A program made the translations under genes and the position numbers. The notes beneath the pieces are model-generated. The model had not been told where the DNA came from and did no database searches. It was given only the letters and a program-made list of their open reading frames with translations. This document shows, piece by piece, positions 21,876-36,629 of a stretch of DNA of 64,000 nucleotides. Location of the stretch: the NCBI RefSeq assembly GCF_000224145.3, contig NC_020167.2:1354690-1418689 (forward strand), read 5' to 3'. The stretch's first letter is position 1; each line of letters begins with the position of its first letter. This stretch comes from Ciona intestinalis (lineage: Eukaryota; Chordata; Ascidiacea; Phlebobranchia; Cionidae).

Positions 21876-24800
21876 ATGCTGGAACCACTGCAAAGATCAT
21901 CAACTGATATCTTAAATATGTTAAGAGAAGAAACTGAATCAATAAGGAGTGAACAGGGTGAATCTGTTCGATTTCATGCATTAAACAACATATGTTATAA
22001 AATGGAAAGCTTTCGGAGAGATCTGGAAAACCTTATCAATGCTGGTAAAATTAGAATTTTAATTCTATTTTGCTTTACTTTTCAATAGCTAAGGTAGTTA
22101 TAATATCACTGCTATATCATTGTTCAGAAAAGTCTGAAATTCTTCCTGAAGAATTTGGCCTTGGCTCTAAAAAGAATGTTAAATTGGGTGGAGGAAGCTT
22201 TGGGGTAGTTTATAAATCAAACTATAAAGGAACATCTGTGGCTGTAAAGGTTATGAATGATACCAAGGATGAAAACAATAGAGACAAAGAACTTAACTAC
22301 TTAAAGTAAGTGTATTTACATGTAAAAGTATAGTAAATTTAATTTCTATTAGCAGAGTAAAGAAATCTTACATTTTGTTTTATTCAAAATTATTCTAATT
22401 TTTGCAGGGTCCTCAGACATGATAACATCATTGGGTTTCGTGGTTGTGGAATGTATCAATCCAAACGCTTCATTGTGTTGGAATATATCAAGGTACATAT
22501 GTAATGAATAATGATACGTCAATGAACGCAAATATTTATCTACTCCTTTATGTGGCATTTATACACGCCATTTACCAGTTATCAAGTATGCAACTTTGAG
22601 GTTGTTTGTATTTTTTTATAATTATTTGTATGGTCTAAACATGCGCCGTAGCACAGTTGGTGAGCACGCCTGCCTCCAACCCAGAGGTAATCGGTTCAAG
22701 GTTCTTCACTCCTACCATTGTGGGCGTATGTGTCTTTGGGCAAGACAACTACTTGCCGGCAATTGCTCAAACCCAGTGATGAATAATGGGTTTTCCAAAT
22801 TATCAGCCACACATAAAAAAAACTAAAATAAACAAAGAAACAATCACCCACAAAGTAACATACTTGGTAACTTGTAGGCTGGCACGAGGTGTATGAAACG
22901 TTAACACTTATTCAACCCATTAGTAACTGGATTGAAGAATTTTCCTTCTTTAGTGGTAGCATCCTCAAATGTTAACGTCTATAAGTTGGTTACCGGAAGA
23001 AAACTTTAATTAAAGGGTTAAGGTATTGATTTAAACTCTTTTACAGGAAAACTTGTATCTGTTTACAAAGAATTATTCATCAGATGATGGAGAAGGGTTG
23101 TCTGCATTCATGGCATGGGGAATCAGCAAACAACTTGCCAATGTAATGAACTACCTTCATTCGCGCCCAATGACTCATGGAGATCTCAAACCAGACAATA
23201 TTTTGGTACTACACAAGTTTTCTTTAAATAATATAAAATATATTGAGTAAGAATTTTAGATATTTCAAACTTAGTTATTAACTTCCAAAAAATAATTAAC
23301 ATAAAGTAATCAATAAGAAGTGTTGTATATCTTAGCATTGTTAAAGTATTACCAATATATTTATGTTAAAGCAACAATTAAAATATTGGTACACCACAAA
23401 CAACTATCAATAATTTGTTACTTTAGGTTGATCGGTCTACCGTAAACCCAAGAATAAAACTTTGTGATTTTGGTCTTGCTTGTCGCAAAGATGAATACAC
23501 CGCAGACAAATCGGTATTTTAGATTGTTTTTAATTTAAATTGTTGCAGTCAAGGTACCAAGATTAACAAAACGAAGAAGTTGAATTATTAAAACCTTTAT
23601 CACTTTATTTACATGAAAAGTTGTTATTACAAACCAAGTAACAATATTTACAATCATTCACCCAGTTCGTGTTGGAGTTTAACTGTAGCAATTGCAGTAA
23701 TTATTCTTGTATTTGGTTTAGGAGGGTCATGTCAGATACAAAAAGAAAGGTGTTGCAGAAAACTTTGATGGATTGCTTGAGCAAGATGTCTTTTGTTTTG
23801 GACTGATTGTTCTTTTTGTCAGAACTGGTAAAAGGCCTTGGAACAAAGTCAACACTTCTGATTTAACAAGTACAAAACAATGTTATTAGTTTTAAAGAAT
23901 TCACTTATTTTGGCAACTTATACATAATGCTCTTTAGTGACACAAGTGTTTGTAACAAAGTAACAAAAATGCAAACAGCTATTTGGAAACAATCCATTAC
24001 TTTTTAGTCCATAGAAAAATCTTCTTCCAGCATTTGGATTGTGTTGTCATCAGTCTAACTGTTGCTTTCAATAAGTTTTTATAAAATATTACAAAGTTGT
24101 TTTGTGGTTAATTTAGAATGCAAGTTTGCATTTTTGTCTCTAAAGAGTCATGCATATTTATCATACATTTATAAATTAGTATAAAATTATATTAGTTAAA
24201 AACAAAAGTTATTTTTTAGGTCAGAGGAAACAAGATGGTTTAGAAGTAAAAGTAAAACAAGACAAGATTATCATTGGGGATGAGGAAGTTTCAAAAAGTG
24301 TTGGGGGAGAATTGGAAGAGATAATCTCCGTCAGTTGTAAAAACGGAACAAGCTTTGAAAAAATCGTTACAAAATATTTCTCCAAAGAAAATCCTTTCAA
24401 AATGAAGGAAATCAAGGGAGAATTTTTTTCCTGTGGCTTTCTCACTCAAACAAACATATTTGTTGCAGATTCTGTTGTAGCAGAAGTAAGTTTATGCAAA
24501 TTATAATGTAAAGTAAACTGTCTACTTTTTCCTAGATTTGGTAAATTATAATCTGAACAAGTAAAATATTTTTATAAGGAACATGAAAATGAAGTGAAGT
24601 TTCCAACATACCAACCTGTTGACCTGGAATGTGTTGTAGATGTAACATTCGATCCGAAAGATAATGTGTAGGTTATGTCAACTTAGTTTGTTTATATTTT
24701 TGAAGCAGTTTTATCTCTTATTCAAAAACTGTTTTTAAAATTCATTGTGTGATTAGATTTTAACAGCAGTGCATTACTTAATTAAATTGTAGAATGAACG

Positions 24801-26401
24801 ACGTATCCGGGTTAAGAGATGAAAAACTGGAAAACACGTATCTGGAAAATATACAAAAGTATAAGAAACAAGCTCAAGCAAAGATCATTGACAACAACAA
24901 AACAATTGCTCTGCGGTCAATCACACCAAGTCGTCCTGGTGATGATGAAAAACAGAGAATGGATTTGAGGTAATAGGTCTCTTGTCGCTTGCCTTGTTAG
25001 GAAATCGGCAAGCCTCATAATTCACTGAGATCTATATAATGGCACCTTAGGTGTTGGGGTGATAGGCCACTCATGCCTCCCAACATCTTAGGGGCAGTAC
25101 CCATTGGAGAATAGAACATTCCGTTTAAACAATGTTTAAGGTAATAGAATTATTGGTATATTCAGTAAACATTGATTTTTTACCAGCAACATAATTTTCT
25201 TTATTAAATTTGTTACCTTTTACCAGATTTGTTGAATCAAATTATGTTCACCACCGGGCAATGCGTGACATTTGGCGCGATTTTGATGAGGAAAAGAAAA
25301 ACAAGATCGTTTCCAGGAAGAGTGATGTTCATCCACATTATAGCACGTCTTTTGGTCTGCATGTTGCAGTGCTCACATGTGAAGATGATGGAACAAGAAA
25401 ATTTGTTTTTTCTCAAAGATCACAGAAAAAAGGTAAATTGATATTAAGATTTCTTTTCTTCTTTGTAATATAAATCATTTCAAGTGTTTACATATTAAGT
25501 GTGTACTAAGTGTTCAAGTGTTTACATATTTAAGTATTGTTTTAATATTGTACATACATATGCACAAAGGGATGGCAAGTCCAGGTGATTACACTTGTGG
25601 TGCAGTTGAAAGTTGCTCAGTTGTGGATTATATTCAAAAAACAGAGAAATTTGCAACTGTTTCGCTTATCAACACAGCAGCTCGTGGACTTTCTGAAGTA
25701 AGTTACCGTTAGGCGCTAACATAAGTATATCATTTGTTTTGTCGACAATACATAATTACTATGTTATAAAACCTTTTTTAATATTTTTCTTCAGTTGACA
25801 CATTAGTTGTATCCATATACTCTTCTAAGGGTTTTTCAAAGTGAGTTCACACTAATGTTGAAAACAATCTTTAGGAGTTGGGTCTTCACCTGCAGGGAGA
25901 GGATATAAAAGCTATATGCCTTAACACAATATACCTGAAGTTTGATAACCATGAATGGGGAATGTGTGGATTTGTTGATCTTACTGATAAAAGGGTTAGA
26001 ATTTTTATTTTTTTGACTTGCAATACTATTTATTTTAATCTGTTTATGTTTTTAAATATTTACTTTCTTCGTATTTGTAAGTGGTAAATAAAACAAAATT
26101 CGTATTTATCTTATGATGTTTACACACATGTTAACAGCCGTTTATTTAGATATCTCAGAATAATCGGTTAAACTTCAAAACACTGAATGGGGCATTCACA
26201 GCTGGGCCTAAGGATAAGTTTGAGCATGCACTGATCGTTGGTGTGGATTTTAAGTTGGAGACAATGGTAGCGTGGCTGCGTAAAGAGCATCTTAAACTGG
26301 CAAGTTCAACCAAAATTGCGGCGGTAAAGGTCCTGGAGAGCTTCTTTGGAACTTCAGAAGTTATGAAAATGTTCGAAAAATATAATAAATCAGACAAGTG
26401 A
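21876..26401 (+). CDS. protein kinase-Nudix fusion protein
   Basis: Thirteen exons (21876-22044, 22128-22305, 22408-22492, 23047-23205, 23427-23513, 23722-23869, 24220-24485, 24579-24667, 24793-24969, 25227-25432, 25570-25697, 25875-25994, 26150-26401) sum to exactly 688 codons, 687 residues. Residues ~1-56 are helical. A kinase domain (~65-275) shows GGGSFG, AVK, HGDLKPDN and CDFGLA; HGD in place of HRD makes it a non-RD kinase, and the APE motif is not evident. A linker (~275-450) is unrecognised. Residues ~480-605 look like a Nudix fold: HVAVLTCEDD, VFSQRS, SPGDYTCGAVES, then AARGLSEELGLHL. The Nudix box has an insertion of about 15 residues, and the first Glu of REUxEE is Gly, while the EE pair remains. 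I know no named gene with this order. The kinase looks potentially active; Nudix activity is doubtful. Confidence 0.85.
22643..22930 (+). repeat. tRNA-derived SINE in kinase-Nudix intron
   Basis: The head GCGCCGTAGCACAGTTGG with B-box-like GGTTCAAGG is followed by the shared body (CTACCATTGTGGGCG, TTTGGGCAAGACAAC) and a tail reading GGCACGAGGTGTATGAAACG. It is the best-preserved forward copy in the window. Confidence 0.8.
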
Positions 26402-26482
26402 TATAAAATGTGAAGATATGTAATTGTGCTCTTTTGATTGTTTAACTTACATGCGTCGCATATTAAAACCTACAACTGAACC

Positions 26483-26610
26483 TAGTACTTGGGGTAAGAT
26501 GGAACACCTTTAGCATGTCATTTCCAAATATCGTGTTTTAAACAATTAACAATGGTCTAGTGAAGCCGTGACGATACGGTTTTATAATTTTTTGAATGTT
26601 ATTGTATATA
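26483..26610. mobile_element. palindromic MITE fragment
   Basis: Starts TAGTACTTGGGGTAAGATG and carries the family interior (TTTTAAACAATTAACAATGG), but the right terminus is missing. Confidence 0.6.
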
Positions 26611-26722
26611 AACTGGTATTAAATTGTCAGCGCTAAACTTTATCTGATTAAATTCTTCTAGTGTAAACAAATGATACATCTGTTTACTTTAAGCAGCCTA
26701 AGTTGCAGGAAATAGAGCGGAA

Positions 26723-26881
26723 CGGTTAAGCTGAGTGGGCATAAAAGCAAAGTGTTATATTACGGTTAGGCTAAGTTGGCAATAGGAATTTGTTATATAA
26801 CGGTTAAGCTAAGTGGGCATAAGAGCAAAGTGTTATATTACAGTTAGGCTAAGTTGGAAATAAGAAGGATTTGTTATATAA
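26723..26881. repeat. two-unit tandem repeat (~80 bp)
   Basis: CGGTTAAGCT(G/A)AGTGGGCATAA ... GTTATATAA occurs at 26723-26800 and again at 26801-26881 with a few changes. Confidence 0.8.
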
Positions 26882-27273
26882 CTACCTGCAGTGGCGCGTT
26901 TGAGAGTTCCTGTTCTGGTTGAACAACTTTATTGTGCCATTAATGATTAAGCACAGCCAAAGACTCCATCGGTGATGTTCGTTTTGAAACCAGCAAACAG
27001 TGACCTAGCTAATCATAGGAAATAAGTGAATTTATCTTAACGGAGTCTAGTTGTAACATGAAGAACCCACAAAGTACCATACTCGGTATTGTTGGTAACG
27101 CGTTAGCTGACACGAGCTGTATATAAATACCCGTGACCGGAAAACGATTATCGTTTTCCATCCACGCGAGGATCAAGTAAGTTGCAATTAACCAACATCA
27201 AGTAGAGTAGCCTATTACGTCAAAAGTATTTGTTTAAACCGTTGCGGGTATCGCTTGTACATTTCATGCAAAA

Positions 27274-27469
27274 TATAGTAGTGTGGGGGGAGATGGGACA
27301 TCTTTAGCACATAATATCCAAATTTCCCGATTGTGTTTTAAACAATTAACAACGGTCTATGGAAGTCGTGAGGATACGGTTTGATAATTATTTAAATTTT
27401 CTTTGTTTACTACCAAATGCGGCGAGAAATAGAATGATAAGGTGTCCCATCTTCCCCCACCCCACTATA
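27274..27469. mobile_element. palindromic MITE, full copy
   Basis: Begins TATAGTAGTGTGGGGGGAG and ends CTTCCCCCACCCCACTATA. It ends about 50 bases upstream of the carboxylesterase ATG. Confidence 0.85.
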
Positions 27470-27521
27470 TCTTAGAAACGCTTCTTTTATAAGCATAGGC
27501 TAAGGTAGAACTTGTTTTAAA

Positions 27522-31952
<4,431 letters not shown>

Positions 31953-33746
31953 TGACAAAAAGTTTGTGTTTTAAAAAAACATCTAATAACATACGTTTTT
32001 AATTTTGTTTTTTTCAGAGTTAAATACAATTACCACATTGTGTTAATAGTTGCAATCATGTTAATAATACATTGTTTATTATTATTAAACAAACGTGTAC
32101 GCATATCATATTAAAATACTATAATTGACAGTATATAGGATTGCTGAACATTTCTATTTTGCTGTTTTAGTTTGGTTTCCACAAAAGTTGCTTTGGATTT
32201 ATAATCACAAGCATTGATCGGCTTTGATGTGAATTTTTAGCATTAATCCAGGCTGTATTGCTTGCGCAGAAGGTTGTCCATCAAAATTGATTGATTGACG
32301 TTCGTATGACGCCCAATCCAAACCTTAAATAGGGAGTTATAATTTATTTAAAACACGGTGCTAGTCGGTGGAGTTAAAATGGCAGTTAATCGATGCAGGA
32401 AGGTAAAATAAAACAATCTCCATCGCCGCGATTGCCCTCCACTCCTATTTCTCGCGGCTACAAGTTAAAAGCTCTCGATGTCGGTAGATTGGTATGCGCC
32501 CGTATTAGCAGCTTAAAGGGGAAGATTTTAATGGCAGCACGGATCAAGATTTTAATAATTGATTACGCAATCCCTTTGAAGGGATGAATTCCAACTTATG
32601 GAGGCAAACATCAAAAACGCATTCCGTGGGGAATGCTTTAACCGCAATGGAAAGATATCCACAACTGGTAGGCTAAATTTTCAATAGCAACGTTGACCTT
32701 GTGCCTAAGAAACGAGTCGAGCAGCAGCGTAAACAAAATTCTGTCGCCGTTACAAAGTTGCAGCAGACAAAAGTTTGAAAGGTGGTATGAAAAATTCATG
32801 TAACCGTGTCAAGCAATTATTTTAGCGCATGAAGTAATTAGATTTGATGTAGACAATCTGTCATTTTAAAACTATATAGATAACATGATGTTGTAATATG
32901 ATCTAAAATTGCCAATACTTTTACTAAGACATAAAGAACAAGTACAGAACAAGCTGAAAGGAATAATTCACCATAAAACTTATCTATTAGTTTTCCATTA
33001 GCTGCTGATATGCGTCGCCATACCTTATTCTTTTATGGATTTTACAATATGATGTCATATTCGATGATTCGTTTAGATTGAAATTCGAAAGCATTACGTC
33101 ACAAGAACAGCACACGGTCGCCAATTTATCGGCATGCCTTGATTAAAAGTTGAAATATTGATATCAGCGAGATTTTAATTTCTTGCAATCGATAGTAAAG
33201 CGTAGAAGAAATATTCATAATAATCAATCGAACCTGTACATGGGTATTTCAATACAGCCCCTCGCTGTTTAAATAGTTGTACAGCTTACAGCGCAGGAGA
33301 GTACAGTTTGTGTTCTTTATCGACTAAGTGATATCGTATTAACAGTCACAAAAAACATTTATACAAGATCGAGTAAAAAAGGTACGAAGTCTGCAGGTGT
33401 TTTAAAGTTGATGTTAGATAGAGGTAAGTAAAGTAACAAACACGTGACCTTGTTATAAAAAATAAAACTTGTCTTGTCGTTGTTGCAGCAGCTCTTACCT
33501 GTTATTTTTGTCTCGAAGTTACACGTAGGTGTGTATTATAAGTTATGAATTATTGAAATCCACGGAATTCGCATCAATTTGTCGAATTCATTCTGTGGGA
33601 TAATAATTGCTTAACTTACTTCAAAACTCCTGTTTCGTGTTGACCGTGACATGACTAGTTGTTTAAAAATTCATTGCGTTTAGGATATAGTGCTTTAGCA
33701 ATTAGACAAGTTGAGTTCACATTCTACAAAAATAACTGAAACTAAA
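31953..33746. other. intergenic, upstream of TAFA-like gene
   Basis: About 1.8 kb without a recognisable gene or repeat family. Sequence near 33260-33420 (GTTTAAATAGTTGTACAGC, then GTAAGTAAAG at 33423) could hold the TAFA-like transcription start and a 5' UTR intron donor. This is inference only. Confidence 0.35.
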
Positions 33747-34803
33747 ATGACGAAATTTACGAAGATGCATTTCGTAGTTATTCTCCTTCTTTTAAGCTGC
33801 CTGAAGACAGCAAATCCGCGGAGCATTCCCACTACTGCGGAAACTGTGCCAGGTAAAAAGTTAGATAAGTTGTTATATTCCGTAACTCTGACGCTTTTAA
33901 AGAATTACGCCTGCGTTGTGTTAAAACATTTAAAATAACGATATTGCTTTTATTTTGTCTCTTCGATTACAGTAGCAAGGCCCAGAAAAAAAATGTGCAA
34001 AATATAGGCTACCTTCAACAAAATCGCTGCTTTCTACTTTCAATATCCGTTCAATTTTTGCCAATCGAAAAGTCAAAAAAATTACAAAAATCATTATTTT
34101 GTGGTACTCAGAAACAACCTCTGCAATTGAGGATTGTGAAACGATCAGAAAAAAGGTTACAAACCAGGCTGATAAACAAAGTGTTGAAACGAGAGTAAGA
34201 TGCACTTGCAAAATTGGCAAAGTTGCTGGTACAAGCCGAGAAAATCCCGCCTGTGTTCCAGGTATGCGGCATATTTTATCATTTTTAAAACTTTTATTGG
34301 TCTTTTGGTCATGAATTTATTCCAGTTGCACGCTAAACGGTTATTATAAAACCAAGATATAAAACAAGTTGCTTTTAGTCAATATAACACGCTGACAGTA
34401 GCGTCTGGGTTGTATACCATGTTTCGCTAAGCGCACTCGCCCGCCTCGATGGCGCAGTAGGCAGCGCGTGAGTCTCATAATCTCAAGGTCGTGAGTTCGA
34501 TCCTCACTCGGGGCACTTTTTTTTACAAAGTAATTTGGCTGTTTGTTTTTGTCTTTGCTCACGTTTATTTCATTTACGTTGAATATATATTGATTTAATT
34601 TTATACAAACGGTATTATTTTTTCCCGCAGAATACGTGTTTCAAGCGGGTTTATGGTGTGACATGGAACCATGCCTCCCAAACGAAGAGTGTCATGTTCT
34701 CGAGTCAGAAGTTGGTTGGATTTGCCACGGCGAACAACTATCAAAGGTTACAATAGTCAAGAATTATTCGAATGTTGAAAAGCTACCACAGCTGCCCAAG
34801 TGA
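33747..34803 (+). CDS. TAFA-like: TAFA/FAM19A-like secreted cysteine-rich peptide
   Basis: Three exons (33747-33852, 34112-34261, 34631-34803) close in frame at 142 residues; human TAFA proteins are about 130. A signal peptide is clear (MHFVVILLLLSCLKTA, within MTKFTKMHFVV...). The mature part follows the TAFA cysteine pattern: CETIRKKV, then RVRCTCKIGKVAGTSRENPAC, and WCDMEPCLPNEECHVL followed by GWICHG. Vertebrate TAFAs have CSC/CAC..G..AGTTR..P.CV and WC.M.PCL.GEEC, in the same order. TAFAs are chemokine-like neuropeptides in vertebrates; the role here is unknown. Exon 2 begins after CTCAG at 34111, the only nearby acceptor giving the right phase. A tRNA gene lies in intron 2. Confidence 0.85.
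34443..34515 (+). tRNA. tRNA-Met(CAT), elongator type
   Basis: A 73-base cloverleaf. The acceptor stem GCCTCGA pairs with TCGGGGC (one G-U pair). The D arm is GCGC/GCGC and the anticodon loop CTCATAA has CAT at 34476-34478. The T arm contains GTTCGATCC (B box), with discriminator A. A T-run follows directly (pol III terminator). The sequence is close to vertebrate elongator tRNA-Met. It lies intact, without an intron, in the second intron of the TAFA-like gene on the same strand. Confidence 0.97.
34516..34530 (+). terminator. pol III T-run terminator
   Basis: CTTTTTTTTTA follows the tRNA discriminator base directly, as expected for RNA polymerase III termination. Confidence 0.8.
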
Positions 34804-35213
34804 AGCCAGCGCTATTAATTGGCACGGGCGCCGGAAAACGTGCAAAATATAATCCAACTTTAGAAAACATGCTGACACAATAAACAAAGAACTGACATAC
34901 GATTACTAATGTCCCTCTTTACTAAACGACTACAAGCTGTAATAAATTGCAAGTATGTTACGCTTTTACAGTCGCTTGTCGCACAGATTTATTTGTTCAG
35001 TGCCATTTACGGACTCGACTCTCTGAGAAATGTTTAATGTCGACCGCGGACATTTTATGTCAAGACGAATTTTGTTCGTTGTTGCGACTACTTATTGTCG
35101 ACTAAAGACATTTTATGTTCGTCACGCACACACAGTTATGTGTATTTTTGTTAAAATTTTACAAATGTAATTTATCTCTTACACAGGCCTTGTTTTTCAT
35201 GAATTAAATGAGT

Positions 35214-35748
35214 AGTAGTGTGGGGAAATGACACCCTTATCCAAGTATTGTTTATAGTCCCAAAGTCGAAGTTTATGACGATACTAGGAATTTGTATCAT
35301 ATTCATTTATTAATTAACAACAACTCAAATTAAATTTAAACCTAATAACAAAGTAATATTTAGCATGCAGCAATTCGCAAGGCGGGGTAAATAAATGAAG
35401 GACTCCAAAGACCTTGAATTTATAAATGAATTTATCATGTATATACGCAAACAACACAAAATGATAAGTACGTAGAATAAATAAATATATTAATCCGAAT
35501 TAACAAGAATTTATAACTGTCTCGACTTACCCCGTCTGTTTTCGAAAAATTACACCTGTCAAGCGAACCGCTAAATAACTCGTGTGTTTTATTATATTTT
35601 TTGACCAATAGAGTTATCAACTAATAAAGGTATGCTAGTACTAATTCCTAATTCGTGGTATCACCCAAAAAACCGTCACATATTTTGAGTTAAGAAATAT
35701 AAGGAATTATGTGCTGAAGTGTCTCGTCTCCCCCGATCTACTACATTA
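35214..35748. mobile_element. longer relative of the palindromic MITE
   Basis: The left end AGTAGTGTGGGGAAATGACA faces GTCTCCCCCGATCTACTAC at the right, about 530 bases apart. The termini match the common MITE but the interior does not. The pairing of the two ends is inferred. Confidence 0.45.
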
Positions 35749-35840
35749 GATGATTAAACAAGAAAAAATACCTAATAAATATTCTTGTGTTCACATGGGG
35801 TGTGGGTTAGAAAAGAAACTGTAGCATTTTTTTATTAAAG

Positions 35841-36043
35841 TATCGAGGGTGGGGAAGATGGGACATCTTTCTCATTCTGTTTCCTCGACCCATTTAGTAG
35901 CAAACAATCATCGTTCAAAGAATTATAAAACCGTATTATATCACCTCACGACTCCCATAGACCTTTGTTAATTGTTTAAAACACGACCAGGATACTGGGA
36001 TATTATGTGCTAAAGGTGCCATCTTCGCCTACGGGACTGTATA
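35841..36043. mobile_element. palindromic MITE, full copy
   Basis: TATCGAGGGTGGGGAAGATG at the left, family interior with ACGACTCCCATAGACC, and a degraded right end GGTGCCATCTTCGCC. Confidence 0.75.
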
Positions 36044-36629
36044 CTTTTTTGGTAGATTGTTTTGTTTTTCGTGGACATCATTTGGTTTATGATAGATGCT
36101 TTCTTCGTCACGTAATATTTGTTTGTTGCGGACACACATTATGCCATTATGAAACTTTTATTTTAGTCGCACATTTTATAATTTTTGGGACCATTTTATT
36201 TTATATTCGTTCGAAAAATATTTTTGCCGCGGGCATTTAAAGTGTTGCGTGAATTTTATGATTACATGAACATAGATCTGTTGAAAAAAACACGAAAGTA
36301 GCGGCCTTGGTACAGTTTTAATTACAGCCTTCATTTACAGTTTACACTGTCAGCATAGCGCACGGATATAGAAGCAAAGCGTTACATGTATAACCTTAAT
36401 TCTAAAAGTTGGAACATATTTGCAACAACATAGCAGTTTTACAACACATTGTTAAAAACATCATTAAAATCCACATATGCAGAAAAATCGTTGACGATTC
36501 GATACACAAAGTGTATAGGCCAAAATACCATGTTGCAAGTTATAAATGACTTCGAAGGCAGTGTTAGTTAATCTCCTACCACGCACAATACATTATAATC
36601 TCATAGCCGACACATATATAGCAAGGTCC

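Larger units (their letters stand above)
26402..27521. other. intergenic with repeats
   Basis: Holds a one-ended MITE fragment, a two-unit tandem repeat, a SINE-like tail near 27050-27150 and a full MITE, listed separately. No gene is seen. The last ~50 bases are the upstream region of the carboxylesterase. Confidence 0.5.
34804..36629. other. intergenic with MITE-related elements
   Basis: Between the TAFA-like gene and the convergent vWA gene. Holds two MITE-type elements (below). No gene is seen; an open frame at 36007-36240 is AT-rich without any family feature. Confidence 0.45.

Noticed and set aside
22070-22310. Separate small kinase gene starting at 22070
   Set aside because: The frame begins in an intron; the exon from 22128 joins in phase to 21876-22044 and the whole gene closes at 687 residues.
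34443-34515. SINE head rather than a true tRNA
   Set aside because: The cloverleaf is intact and there is no SINE body after it. A T-run terminator follows directly, unlike the diverged tRNA-like heads of the SINEs.
36007-36240. Open frame in the intergenic region before the vWA gene
   Set aside because: AT-rich, hydrophobic by composition, and it overlaps the end of a MITE.
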